In this document: one piece after another, positions 47,539-57,389 of the stretch
How the letters are laid out: each line of letters begins with the position of its first letter
Numbering within the stretch: the first letter of the stretch is position 1
DNA from: Lyophyllum atratum
Taxonomy: Eukaryota > Basidiomycota > Agaricomycetes > Agaricales > Lyophyllaceae
DNA: 64,000 nucleotides
Assembly: GCA_014905825.1 (NCBI GenBank)
Contig: JACGCN010000013.1
Coordinates: 310,001 to 374,000 of the forward strand
Direction: 5' to 3'
Notes under the pieces: generated by a model
What the model saw: the letters and a program-made list of their open reading frames with translations, nothing else
Told to the model about the DNA's origin: nothing
Databases searched by the model: none
Position numbers and translations under genes: made by a program

Positions 47539-50448
47539 TCAGTTGTTACCACTACTGTGTATCAGCCAGTGTAAGGGGAGAGAAGGGACATAAGGTTCAT
47601 TCATGGAATACATTGATGTGACCTCGAACACGAATTTGGCCAGGAGATTAACTGTTTTTCTGCTAGCAAGGAGAGTCCTCAGATCTGTAGCAGCATTCTG
47701 AGGAAGACCCACACTGAATGTGGGAAGGTCCCGAGCGATCTTCTCCATGAAGGTTGCTCTGAGATCAACGAGAGGCTGATGATCAGAGCATACGAGAAGG
47801 GCGTGTTCGGGAGACTCGGTCTCCTTTTTACAGAATCGACACAATCTTCGGCTGGGGTCAATGCGCGGCCGTCGAGAGTCGAGCCATCTTAGCCTTTCCA
47901 AAGAAAAAACATGGTCAGACAATAAGACTCTGGTGAGGGCTACACGGTGCTCTTTATGGGGAACACTGAGATAGTGTCGGAAATACAGAGTCTGGTGTCT
48001 TGGCCGCTTGTCTCCATCAGGCTCAACCCGATTTCGAAGCAGATACAGTTTTGGCGACGAATCAATTGCATTTTGGAGATGCTTTTCAGCCCCGGATTGT
48101 ACCTCCTTGATGAGTGCTTCAATCTTCTTTGTAGAGATGGTTGCGAGATCAGGGAGATCAATGCGGAAGGGTAGGTTTGATAGGACATATAAGAGGTCCA
48201 TTACCCATGAAGCATTTCCAGCCTCAGTGAGAGATAGTGAGTCTCGGAAAGCACGATGTGCATATCTATCCGGGGGCAGAGTCACGAGATATCTCAGATA
48301 CTTGAGGGCGAGAATGAGTCGACGAAATCTGAGTGGTAAGATAGCTGTCTCTGTGAAGAGAGGGGCGAGCATGCTGGATTGAGAATTAAGTCCAAGGGCC
48401 CGTCGCAGAAAACTGTGTTGAATTGCTTCTAATTTCTTTCTGAGGACCTCATCAATGTCCAAACAGACTTCACAGCCATGAATGAGATGGGGATCGAGAA
48501 GCGCAGTGTACAGTCTTCGAGCTTCCCAAGGTGGAATAGTACCAACCTTGGATTCGAGGGCAAAGATCATTCTTCCAACCAGCTCTGCTTTGCTTGCTTT
48601 TTTGTTGTAGTGTTCAATAAAAATATTTCGCGCAGTTGAGCGAAGAGTGATGCCAACATATGTTTCCTGGGTGGAGACCTTGAGCTCCTTATCTCCAAAC
48701 CAGAAGCGGGGGAGGATGGTGGGGAGGAGACCGAATATCATGATAAGGGACTTAATGATGTTAAGTATCATGAAATTCCTACGGCACCATAACTGGAGGG
48801 CATCTAATTTCCTTTGTGCACCATCAGGAGTGCTGGCAAGGAGAATGATGTCGTCTGCTTGATTCAGTTGAGTGATGATCTCGCCAGCCAGTTCAATGTC
48901 ATCTTTGTCAGGGTGGAGGATGAAGTCGGCGAGGTACAGATTCCATAGAATCGGAGAGCAGGTGTCCCCAATAAGAATTCCAATCGTCGATCGGAATGAA
49001 GAGGACAGCTCCGAGTTATGGCGAACTGCATATGTCATTCTACTGTAAAGCATCCGGAGCCAGTCAAAGATACGGCCACCAGCACCCATAGTGCGAAGCT
49101 TCAGCCAGAGAGTGGAATGGTCGGTAGATGGAAACGCGTTGGAGAGGTCTACAAACACGGCATATAAGGGTTTGCCATTATGTCTGGCACGGTCAATTGC
49201 ACATCCCTCGTTCGTGCGATGACCTTCCCTGAAGCCGTTTTGAGATGGGGGAAGCAGACCTTGCTCATCACACCACGCAGTGAACCGTTTATGAATCAGT
49301 AGTGTCATTAGTTTCAGCACGCAGCTCTCCAAACCTATAGTTCGATAGCTTTCAGGGTCTGATCGAGGTTTTCCCTTCTTGATAATGCCAATGAGAATTG
49401 TTTGGAGCCATATGGATGGGGCGTCATTGTCAAAGAGGCATTTATTAAGAAGGTTGCATAGAACCTCGTTGTCAATCTCTTGGAGCTCGGCATAGCCGAT
49501 TTTGTCCAGGCCCTTCGCTGATTTGTGTGAATGTTTGTAGAGGTGGGATTTAGCTGATTCAAGGTCACCCTCTGTAAACGGACGGCTGAAGAAGGAGCCG
49601 GCGGTGTTGTCCGTAGTAGATGCGGGCATGCTTGTGGCAAGCGCGTTATTCAGTGTTTGCATTTGGAGGTCAAAGGAGGGGGGAGGCGGAGTTAGAGGGT
49701 TCATGCGGATTTCGAAGGTTTCCCTGAGTTCCTCGGCAGAGAAGCTTGAAGGCATCTGGTTTGGACTCAATAATTCCTTCGTGAAGTCCCAGAAGAGACG
49801 GAGATCGTCGACGCCTACAAGTTTTTTGCGCCATTCAGTTTGTTGTTTGATGATTCGGCGACGCTTACGATGAACATCTCGATGAGTGTTCAACGAAGAG
49901 AGGACATCGTCCCTAAGAACGGGATGCTTCTCTGTGACGGGAACAGGCAACAATTTAGCGGACACCTTGAGCACATTAGGCAATGGGGGGCGGTTGGTTG
50001 GGATTAGCTGAGGGATTATCGGCGGCTGGTAGGCGGGGACCTCTGGGCAATCTGCACCGATATTTGCAAGATGGTCAGCCTGGTCATGGTGTTCGTTACC
50101 GCTATGACCCTTGACTTGAATAAGACAGATTGGAGCAGCACGAATTTGAATGAGGCGAACAATATCTCTAAATATGTCACCATTAGGAAGCCTCCACCCT
50201 TGGGCAGCATGTTGAGGAGCGGAGACAGTGATTGTCTGAATGACATATAACGAGTCGGAATAGATAGACATAGAGACATCGGTGTGAATTATTTGTAAGG
50301 CTTTGAGGAGCGCATATGCTTCACCGCGGTTGTTGGTCTGCGCACCTGGAACACGTAAAGCCATGTTGCGTGAATTATTCGGACCAAAATAAATTCCTGC
50401 ACCTGCGCGCGCCACATCGGTACCATTCCCGTGGCAAGAACCATCAAA
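47539..50448 (-). CDS. RNase H-reverse transcriptase retroelement protein, 5'-defective
   Basis: About 2.9 kb open on the minus strand. RNase H comes first, at about 50448-50040: DGSCHGNG, GEAYALLKAL, IYSDSLYVI and HHDQADHLANIG give the D-E-D-D acidic set. The reverse transcriptase follows: KSAKGLDKIGYAELQEI, SYRTIGLESCVLKLMTLLIH, LLPPSQNGFREGHRTNEGC, YAVFVDLSNAFPSTDH, IGDTCSPILWNLYLADF and the catalytic LNQADDIILLAS. A C-terminal Cys/His cluster (CRFCKKETESPEHALLVC) resembles the zinc-binding region of non-LTR elements. No endonuclease domain is present. An in-frame TAA at 50449-50451 abuts the first RNase H motif, and the first in-frame ATG (about 50364) lies after the first catalytic Asp. 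The copy is probably truncated and inactive despite the long frame. Confidence 0.75.
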   Translation of the reverse strand, partial: FDGSCHGNGTDVARAGAGIYFGPNNSRNMALRVPGAQTNNRGEAYALLKALQIIHTDVSMSIYSDSLYVIQTITVSAPQHAAQGWRLPNGDIFRDIVRLIQIRAAPICLIQVKGHSGNEHHDQADHLANIGADCPEVPAYQPPIIPQLIPTNRPPLPNVLKVSAKLLPVPVTEKHPVLRDDVLSSLNTHRDVHRKRRRIIKQQTEWRKKLVGVDDLRLFWDFTKELLSPNQMPSSFSAEELRETFEIRMNPLTPPPPSFDLQMQTLNNALATSMPASTTDNTAGSFFSRPFTEGDLESAKSHLYKHSHKSAKGLDKIGYAELQEIDNEVLCNLLNKCLFDNDAPSIWLQTILIGIIKKGKPRSDPESYRTIGLESCVLKLMTLLIHKRFTAWCDEQGLLPPSQNGFREGHRTNEGCAIDRARHNGKPLYAVFVDLSNAFPSTDHSTLWLKLRTMGAGGRIFDWLRMLYSRMTYAVRHNSELSSSFRSTIGILIGDTCSPILWNLYLADFILHPDKDDIELAGEIITQLNQADDIILLASTPDGAQRKLDALQLWCRRNFMILNIIKSLIMIFGLLPTILPRFWFGDKELKVSTQETYVGITLRSTARNIFIEHYNKKASKAELVGRMIFALESKVGTIPPWEARRLYTALLDPHLIHGCEVCLDIDEVLRKKLEAIQHSFLRRALGLNSQSSMLAPLFTETAILPLRFRRLILALKYLRYLVTLPPDRYAHRAFRDSLSLTEAGNASWVMDLLYVLSNLPFRIDLPDLATISTKKIEALIKEVQSGAEKHLQNAIDSSPKLYLLRNRVEPDGDKRPRHQTLYFRHYLSVPHKEHRVALTRVLLSDHVFSLERLRWLDSRRPRIDPSRRLCRFCKKETESPEHALLVCSDHQPLVDLRATFMEKIARDLPTFSVGLPQNAATDLRTLLASRKTVNLLAKFVFEVTSMYSMNEPYVPSLPLHWLIHSSGNN

Positions 50449-50786
50449 TTAACGAAACTTCCGAGTCGAGGAAGGTTGCGAATCAAAGGATTATCGCACA
50501 GCCGCATCACAGCAAAATCCCTGTATAATCCACCCAGGTTATTTCCTTTTCAGGACCACACGCTCTCGTCATGTCCCTCATCATTTGGTGGTGTCTCCAC
50601 ACCTTCTCCACTTCTGTGCTTCAGATCTTATCTCATAGACGCCAATGGTCACACGACCCTTTGTAACATTATAACAAGCGCGTTCCACAGCATCGCAGTT
50701 CCATTTACCTGCATAAAATCTTCACCTGCACCCTCACTTTGTTCAGAAGCCACACATATCTCTCGCTCATAAGAAACTTCACAATA

Positions 50787-51476
50787 ATGTTACCTCAGCC
50801 ATACTACCGCCCCTCTACCTCTGTCATGTCCGCGGGCGCATACCCAGCACCCTCTACCTCTGTCGTGTCCACCGGCGCATACCCAGCGCCCTCTACCTCT
50901 GTCATGTCCGCCGGCGCATACCCAGCACCCTCTACGCCTGTCATGTCCGCCGGCGCATACCCAGCACCCTCTACGCCTGTCATGTCCGCCGGCGCATACC
51001 CGGCACCCTCTACGCCTGTCATGTCCGCCGGCGCATACCCAGCACCCTCTACGCCTGTCATGTCCGCCGGCGCATATCAAGCACCCTCTACGCGCGTCAT
51101 GTCCACCGGCGCATACCCAGCACCCTCTACCTCCGTCATGTCCGCCGGCGCATACCCAGTAGGCTCCGCCTACGGCGGCTCATACCGTGGTGGCCAGTAC
51201 GGCGGCGGCTATTACAATGGCGGCCTTTATGACGCTGGCCGTAACAGACAACCCATGATGTCAATGCCAGTTGCCCCTATGACGACCCCTTCACACCACC
51301 ACCACCATAGATCAGCCCCCGTTGTTACTACCTATTCCTCCGGTGGCGGTGGCTTCGGCTACGGTGGGAACATGCCGTACTATGGCGCAACGGCGCCGAC
51401 GATCATCACTGTACCCAGGAGGTCAACGAGGCACAGGCATCATCACCATCACCGCCATCATGATCATGGCTACTAG
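50787..51476 (+). CDS. Tandem-repeat, Gly- and His-rich protein (229 residues)
   Basis: Single open frame from ATG 50787 (MLPQPYYRPS) to TAG at 51474-51476. It opens with nine copies of a 13-residue repeat, PSTPVMSAGAYPA and variants, encoded by 39-base units. A Gly/Tyr-rich segment follows (GGQYGGGYYNGGLYDAG), then a first His cluster (HHHHHRSAPVV), another Gly/Tyr stretch, and a basic His-rich end (RHRHHHHHRHHDHGY). No signal peptide. The composition suggests a disordered, metal-binding or phase-separating protein; this is inference. No known family is recognised. It is divergent from the RT gene. Confidence 0.6.
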   Translation: MLPQPYYRPSTSVMSAGAYPAPSTSVVSTGAYPAPSTSVMSAGAYPAPSTPVMSAGAYPAPSTPVMSAGAYPAPSTPVMSAGAYPAPSTPVMSAGAYQAPSTRVMSTGAYPAPSTSVMSAGAYPVGSAYGGSYRGGQYGGGYYNGGLYDAGRNRQPMMSMPVAPMTTPSHHHHHRSAPVVTTYSSGGGGFGYGGNMPYYGATAPTIITVPRRSTRHRHHHHHRHHDHGY

Positions 51477-51479
51477 TAG

Positions 51480-52600
51480 AGTTGGTTCAATTTCTCCTCG
51501 ATGGTCGAGCGGGAGACGGTCGGGAGAGTTGTTTTTTCCGATTATAATTTCGATGCATGAGAGGTGGAGGATTTTCGTTGGATTGAAGGAGGGACTCGAA
51601 CGTAAGGCAGTCAGTGAATAAAGGGAAGAGGAAGTGTAAGATATTTGTATTACTTGCTACGTCACCCGACAATACGCGTTCATAGTGTAAGGCATTGTCA
51701 AATTGCCCATCATTGCGGTAAGGTAAGACGCTGGTACCCTTTCGCTCGTCCAGGTTTACGCTCTACCTGAAAGTGCACGCACCACCCACACCCGGCTTCC
51801 TCATGTATCACAACCGAGTCCATAACTAATCCTCGACTAACATATTGGCATGGCTCTGAAATAGAATTCGCTCCAGAAGGGGCTAAGGTCATACACGCCA
51901 GACTGCGACGTTTTTCGCAGCCACGGGGTCCTCTCATGCGCTGGAGATTGTGGCTAATCCGAGTCCAGCCGCCAATGAATGAGCCCTTCGGAACAGATCT
52001 GGACTGGCGTGACTGTGTTTCGGTACATCGATTCGAGATGGATCACCGGCTAGGGACTCGGGGCAAGGGTTCGTTGTGTACAAGTTGTGTACCAACTTTC
52101 GCCGTGCATGCTCACCAAGTACGGATGTGCAGTTTATCGGCCCACTACCGCCAGTATGGAGAGTGACATGGGAGGGCCGTACTGAGGGACATATCAAATA
52201 ACCCAGAGAGTTTCGTTGTTTTGCATACTTCAGAGCGAAAGCCAGAACGTCGGAGGATGCTCTCGATTGGAACTAGCGCGGAAAGCGTTAACAGAGGCTC
52301 GGAAAGCGTCAATTCATGGTCGCTCGAGGAGAGGTCTGATTGATAAATACATATAATGGCCGAGGAAGTATCATCGTCCGATACGGCGAGAAATCATACG
52401 ATTACAATGCCCGATATTACAGATAAGTTACATCCTGCAAGGACCAGCAAACTCGAAGGTTGACCATCCTGTACAACAAGGGGGAGCCGCTCATCTAAAA
52501 CTGGCCAGGCGTGTGTTGGGGTATGATAAATAGCGGGTATCAAGCTCCCAAGCCCTTCGCCATCGCTCTGTTGTGGTGGTCTGACAGCGACGGAGACTCG
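51480..52600. other. Intergenic, nothing recognised
   Basis: About 1.1 kb with only short overlapping frames and no splice-bounded coding sequence. It contains the 3' flanks of the His-rich gene (plus) and of the 87-residue gene (minus), which converge here. Confidence 0.5.
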
Positions 52601-52604
52601 CAGA

Positions 52605-52921
52605 CTAGGCGGCGGAGGCTTGCATCAAATGCTTCATGCGGGTACGTGTGCGTGCCTTGAAAGCGAATTTTGGGAGCTCGAGGTCATCCTCATCCGCAGT
52701 ATCCGGAGAGGACAAACTTTCATCACGGACGACGAGTGGATTTGTCGTGATTATGGAATGGGTGTGGTTACCACTACACAGCATGGGATTGGGTGCTGAT
52801 CCAGTCTGGATCGTATATATGTAAGTGTCAATGGTCAGCAGGAGGGTTGGCCACGTACTAGGAGCCGTGTACCGTTGGTACCGACGTGGGCATTGCTCTG
52901 GCTGGGAGCTTGAGCGATCAT
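52605..52921 (-). CDS. Unrecognised 87-residue protein, two exons
   Basis: Exon 1 is 52921-52859 (MIAQAPSQSNAHVGTNGTRL plus L). A 53-base intron with GTACGT donor and CAG acceptor separates it from exon 2, 52805-52605, which reads TGSAPNPMLCSGNHTHSI, ITTNPLVVRDESLSSPDTAD, EDDLELPKFAFKARTRTRMK and HLMQASAA before TAG. Exons are phase 0. The protein has an acidic patch followed by a basic helix-like stretch and no membrane segment. A TATATAAG box lies about 100 bases upstream. It is divergent from the GPI transferase gene across about 325 bases. Splice sites, frame, promoter and stop agree, but I know no family. Confidence 0.55.
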
Positions 52922-53022
52922 GGTGGATGGTAAGGGGGTGGTAGATGGTGGGATGGCTGGATGAGTCTGGTTGACTGGGGGTGTGTGGCTCCTGCTATGA
53001 GGGAGCTGCGCAGCAGAGATGG

Positions 53023-53030
53023 CTTATATA
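53023..53030 (-). promoter_or_regulatory. Probable TATA box of the 87-residue gene
   Basis: On the minus strand TATATAAG lies about 102 bases before the ATG at 52921, inside the short divergent promoter shared with the GPI ethanolamine phosphate transferase gene. Confidence 0.5.
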
Positions 53031-53245
53031 GGTGTGGTCGTACTCCACCTGCACGGAAGTGGTGCATTGTTCGCCGGGGTGACATAGCCTTGACGCTGCC
53101 GTCATGAGCTGTCGTGCCGAGGCTGTACATACGCCAAGGAGATAACCGGATTACATAAGCAATTTACCTTGGCCGTGACCGCGACCACCGACGAGCTCAG
53201 AGTCACCACCGACAGCCACTGCATTGTCGTGTTGCTCCCAATGAG

Positions 53246-56200
53246 ATGATATCCAAGAGGCTTGCTCTCCTGCTCTGGATATTTTTCGTCCACCTCGCAG
53301 GAATATATCTCTTCACCAGAGGCTTCCTATTAACGCGTCTCTCCTTGCCCGACCACACCACCTGTCCAGACGAAAAATGTACACTCGCGCCGACCCACAA
53401 ACGCGCTGTACTGCTAATAATAGATGCCTTGCGATTCGACTTCGTTTCCCCGGATCCTCCGAGCCCTCTCTCGCCCTATCACCATAACATCCTGACGCTC
53501 CCCCAGGAACTGACGGCGTCACGCCCAGGACACTCATTCCTGTTCAACGCGTATGCGGATCCTCCGACAGCTACCCTTCAGCGCATCAAAGGCCTCACGA
53601 CAGGCTCACTGCCCACATTCGTTGACATTGGCAACAACTTCGGAGGGTCGTCGATCGCGGAGGATTCGATCTTAAAACAACTCAGTCTTGCTGGGAAAAA
53701 GGTGAGCGCGCCGGAGTTGATTTGCTGTGCACTACCTGACGTCCGTGGAACCAGGCTGCGTTCATGGGCGACGACACTTGGATGTCCGTGTTCCCCGATT
53801 CATTCCAGGACAACATGACATTCCCGTATGACTCCTTCAACGTCGAAGATCTCCACACCGTAGACGAAGGCGTCATCACACATCTCTTTCCGCTCCTGCA
53901 GGACCCGAGCAAACCATTCGATTTCCTCATTGGGCACTTCCTGGGCGTCGACCATGTGGGTCACCGGGTGGGGCCAGATCATCCCAGCATGAAGGCAAAA
54001 TTGACCCAGATGAACGACGTGCTTACGCGCGTCGTCGATCTGCTCGACGACGACACCCTCCTCGTCGTTCTTGGCGACCATGGGATGGATCGCTCCGGCG
54101 ACCATGGCGGCGACGGAGAACACGAGACCTCGTCCGCCTTGTGGGTGTACAGCAAAGGGTCCCCCATCTCGCAAACCCACACCACGCCCCCTTCCGGTCT
54201 ACTACGTTACACCAAGTTCCCCGGAAGTACCGTCCCCCATCGTGCCGTCCAACAAATCGATATCCTCCCTTCGCTCTCTCTCCTTCTCGGCCTCCCGATA
54301 CCGTTCAACAACCTCGGTACCGTGATTCCCGAGTTGTTCTGGCGCGACCGTGAGGGCGAAACTCTATCCCATGCTTTAGAGATCAACGCGGCTCAGGTGA
54401 AGACCTACCTCGACACATACCGTTCCAGCCCCTCCGGCGGCGAACTCGACGAGTCATGGAAAATGCTGGAGGCAGCATGGACCGCAACGAAAGCCACTTC
54501 ACTGTCCGCGGAAGCGAAGCTCATAAGCCTCTCAAATTTCAATTGGGTCGCACTGGCGGCGTGCCGGTCCATGTGGGCCCAGTTCAACCCGCTCCTCATG
54601 GGCCTCGGGCTAGCCGTGCTCGGTATCGGGCTCCTCGCCACATGGTCCGTCTACACAGGATTATCCGCAGCCAAAGACCACTGGGACACGTGGTTAACCC
54701 TCCATCTCGCTCGATGCGTCCGTGGAATCGCAGGCGGGGCCGTGCTGGGCTTCTGCACCCACCTCGCCCTCGCGTCCTACCTCCCCGGCATAGACACTCT
54801 AGACCTCATCCTATTCTTCGCTCCCCTCCTCTCCTCCCTAGTCCTCATCGTCTCCTCCCCTCCCCACCTCACCCTCAAATCCCCACCCATCCTCATCCTC
54901 CTCCTCCACACCCTGTCCTTCTTCTCCAACTCGTTCACATTCTGGGAAGACCGCCTCGTCCCCTTCCTCCTCGTCTCCTCCATCACCCCCTACGTCCTCG
55001 TAGGCTTCACAGCCCCCGTCGCCCGCCTGCGCTACCGCATCCTAGGCTTCTCCGCCCTTTTCGCGGTATGCGTCAGGCTGATGGCGATGAGCACGGTGTG
55101 CAGGGAGGAACAACACCCCTACTGCCACGTCACCTTCTACGCCTCCTCCCCCTCCTCCGCGCCCTCCCCCCTCGCCCTCCTACTCTCTATCCCAGCAGCC
55201 CTGGGCCTCCCATACATCATCGCCCGCTTCCTACGAATCACACGCTCGGACGTGGGGGTCGCACGCACCTTCCTCCCCATCATCCTAAGACCCTCCCTCC
55301 TCTTCGGAACCCTCTTCTGGATCATCGAGTGGGCGGACTCCGCCGGCGCCCTCGGGGACCCCGCCTGGGCACCCCTCCTCCGCCTCGCAAGAACGTGGAT
55401 GGCGCGCCTCGCATTCGGCACGGCGATCCTCGCGGGCGGGGCGCTATGGTGGGCCGTCCCCATCTGCATCGACATGGAGGTGCAGCCCCCCGATCCGACC
55501 AAACCAGGAGGAGGAGGGAAGCGCCAAGTCAACGTCATAGGCTACGCGAACGCCTTTGGCGCGCCGTACCTCGTGTTCTGGTGTATCCCCCTGAGCCTGG
55601 TGTGGGCGGCAATGCAGGTAACGGGGCAGGTTGTGTTGGGCTTGGCGGTGGTGGGGGTGTTGGCGTGGGTGGAGGTGGTGGATAGTGTTAGGGATGTGCG
55701 GAGTATCGAGGCTGCGTTCCGGGCTTCCACGCCCTCAACACTACTACATACCTCCTCCTCCCCCGGGGACGCGGTGAGCTCGCCCCCGGTGGAGTTTGGT
55801 GATATAGTCCCGGTGGCGCTGTTAGGCCTCCACACGTTCTTCGGGACGGGGCATCAGGCGACGATATCGTCTATACAGTGGAAGGCCGCGTTCCTCGTGA
55901 CGCCGAAGCTGGTGTACCCATGGGCCGTGGTGACGGTGCTGCTGAATTCGGTGGGGCCGTTGTTCCTTATGGCCTTGGGGGTGCCGCTCGTTGCGCTGTG
56001 GAATAGGGCGCCCATACCTGCATCTGCACCCAAGAAGTCTTCGTCGGAGGAGGGAGAGGAAGAGGAGATGGTGGACCCAGGACGACAGGTGAAAGGGGAG
56101 AGCACCCTGGCGGCGGTAGGGTACATGGCGTACCACGCGGCGCTGCTCCTGGGCACGGCGGTGAGCGCGGCGGTGCTGAGAAGGCACCTGATGGTGTGGA

Positions 56201-56331
56201 AGGTGTTTGCGCCGAGGTTTATGTTGGGGGTGTTGGGGGTTGTGGTGGCGGATGTGGGGGTGCTGGTGGGGGTGGGGGTTGGGGTGGAGAGGGTTGTGGG
56301 GAGAGTGGGGAGGATGTTTAGGGGGAGGTGA
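53246..56331 (+). CDS. GPI13: GPI ethanolamine phosphate transferase 3 (Gpi13/PIG-O type)
   Basis: Two exons, 53246-53701 and 53755-56331, give 1010 residues. The N-terminus has a membrane anchor (RLALLLWIFFVHLAGIYLFT). The lumenal catalytic domain of the alkaline-phosphatase fold follows: RAVLLIIDALRFDF (metal-binding Asp), SLPTFVDIGNNFGGSSIAED, HFLGVDHVGHRVGPDHPSM and LVVLGDHGMDRSGDHGG. Many membrane helices fill the C-terminal half, from about residue 440. The enzyme adds ethanolamine phosphate to the third mannose of the GPI precursor in the ER, the link later joined to proteins. IDALRFDF and the LGVDHVGH pattern fit the PIG-O branch better than PIG-N or PIG-G. All frames are intact. A short acidic Ser/Glu insert (SSSEEGEEEEM) lies near the C-terminus. 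Confidence 0.88.
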
Positions 56332-57389
56332 TGGGGGGTGTGGGGGGGGGTGTATCTTAGAGATGTAATAGATCGCTCAGTTGAGGATGTGTCTGGACAA
56401 AATTGGATAGATATTTCACATTGTTTGGGAAACTTATGGTTAAGAGGCGGCGCCCGTTCCAAATCCGATTATGCATCGACCGTGGCTTGACTGCTAACCA
56501 TCCGTACTTCCAAACCGGCGTTGGGCTCTATCCACTTATAATTACATCTCCTGATCGAGTCGGCATCTCGTCCGTGCAGAACATCTGGCGGGCGTACGGC
56601 TTTTCATTTTTTAGGACAGTATATGCGCCATATATATGCTCATACAAGGGCAAGGGTGTACACTCGATCCAGGACCAACACGCACATTGAGGCAGCACTT
56701 GATACTTGCCCTTGAGCAGACTGGCACTCTTGCCGTGGTTTTCAAGACTAGAAGCGGTGACGAAGGACCTAGGCTGACCCGTCCAAATTGTAGAAAAGTA
56801 AAGATGTTCCCATTATGAATTCCGTTGCATGGGTAACGAGGTAGAAACACGATATACTGGCATTATAGATGAATGTGGTGAACCGGGGAAGGAGGAAGGA
56901 GGAAACGCAAGGAGGTGTACAAGTTTTGGTGAGGGTGAGTCGCAGGGGGGAGGCGGGTGAAGAGATGATAAGTAAGCGGGCAATATGATAGGTGCGGAGA
57001 AGGGTAGAGGAGGTAAATGAGGCAATAAGGAAATAGGAGCTAGTAGTATGATGTTTAATAATTACGTCGTGAATGTGAATGCAAAGGAAGCCTGGCGTCT
57101 GAAGTGGTGTGAGGGTTGGGTAGAGGCGGGATAATGTGTCGCAGGAGAAGAAGGGAGAAGAACGGAAGCGGCAGAGGGTGGTGAGGAGAACAGAAAACGA
57201 GACGTAGGAAATCATGAGGAAGCAATAGAGGACACGATGAAGGAATCCTAAGATGTACAGTGGAAACTGGGCAATGAATCAAGGAAATGAAAAACTCGTT
57301 GCAGATCGTGTGTAGATAGATCATGTAGATCATGAGGCCGGGACGAGAACAGGGTCGTCACGGCGTCGCTTCATGAAAACCACGCGTCT
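56332..57389. other. Intergenic between convergent genes
   Basis: About 1 kb between the ends of the GPI transferase gene and the next minus-strand gene. Open frames are short, low in complexity and unsupported by splice sites. Confidence 0.5.

Noticed and set aside
50790..51080. Antisense Gly/Arg-rich repeat frames
   Set aside because: They mirror the 39-base repeats of the plus-strand His-rich protein, which has a better start, composition and end.
54456..55685. 409-codon open frame, Pro/Arg-rich, overlapping the GPI transferase
   Set aside because: It is an alternate frame of a strongly conserved GPI13 coding exon; its composition follows from GC-rich codons.
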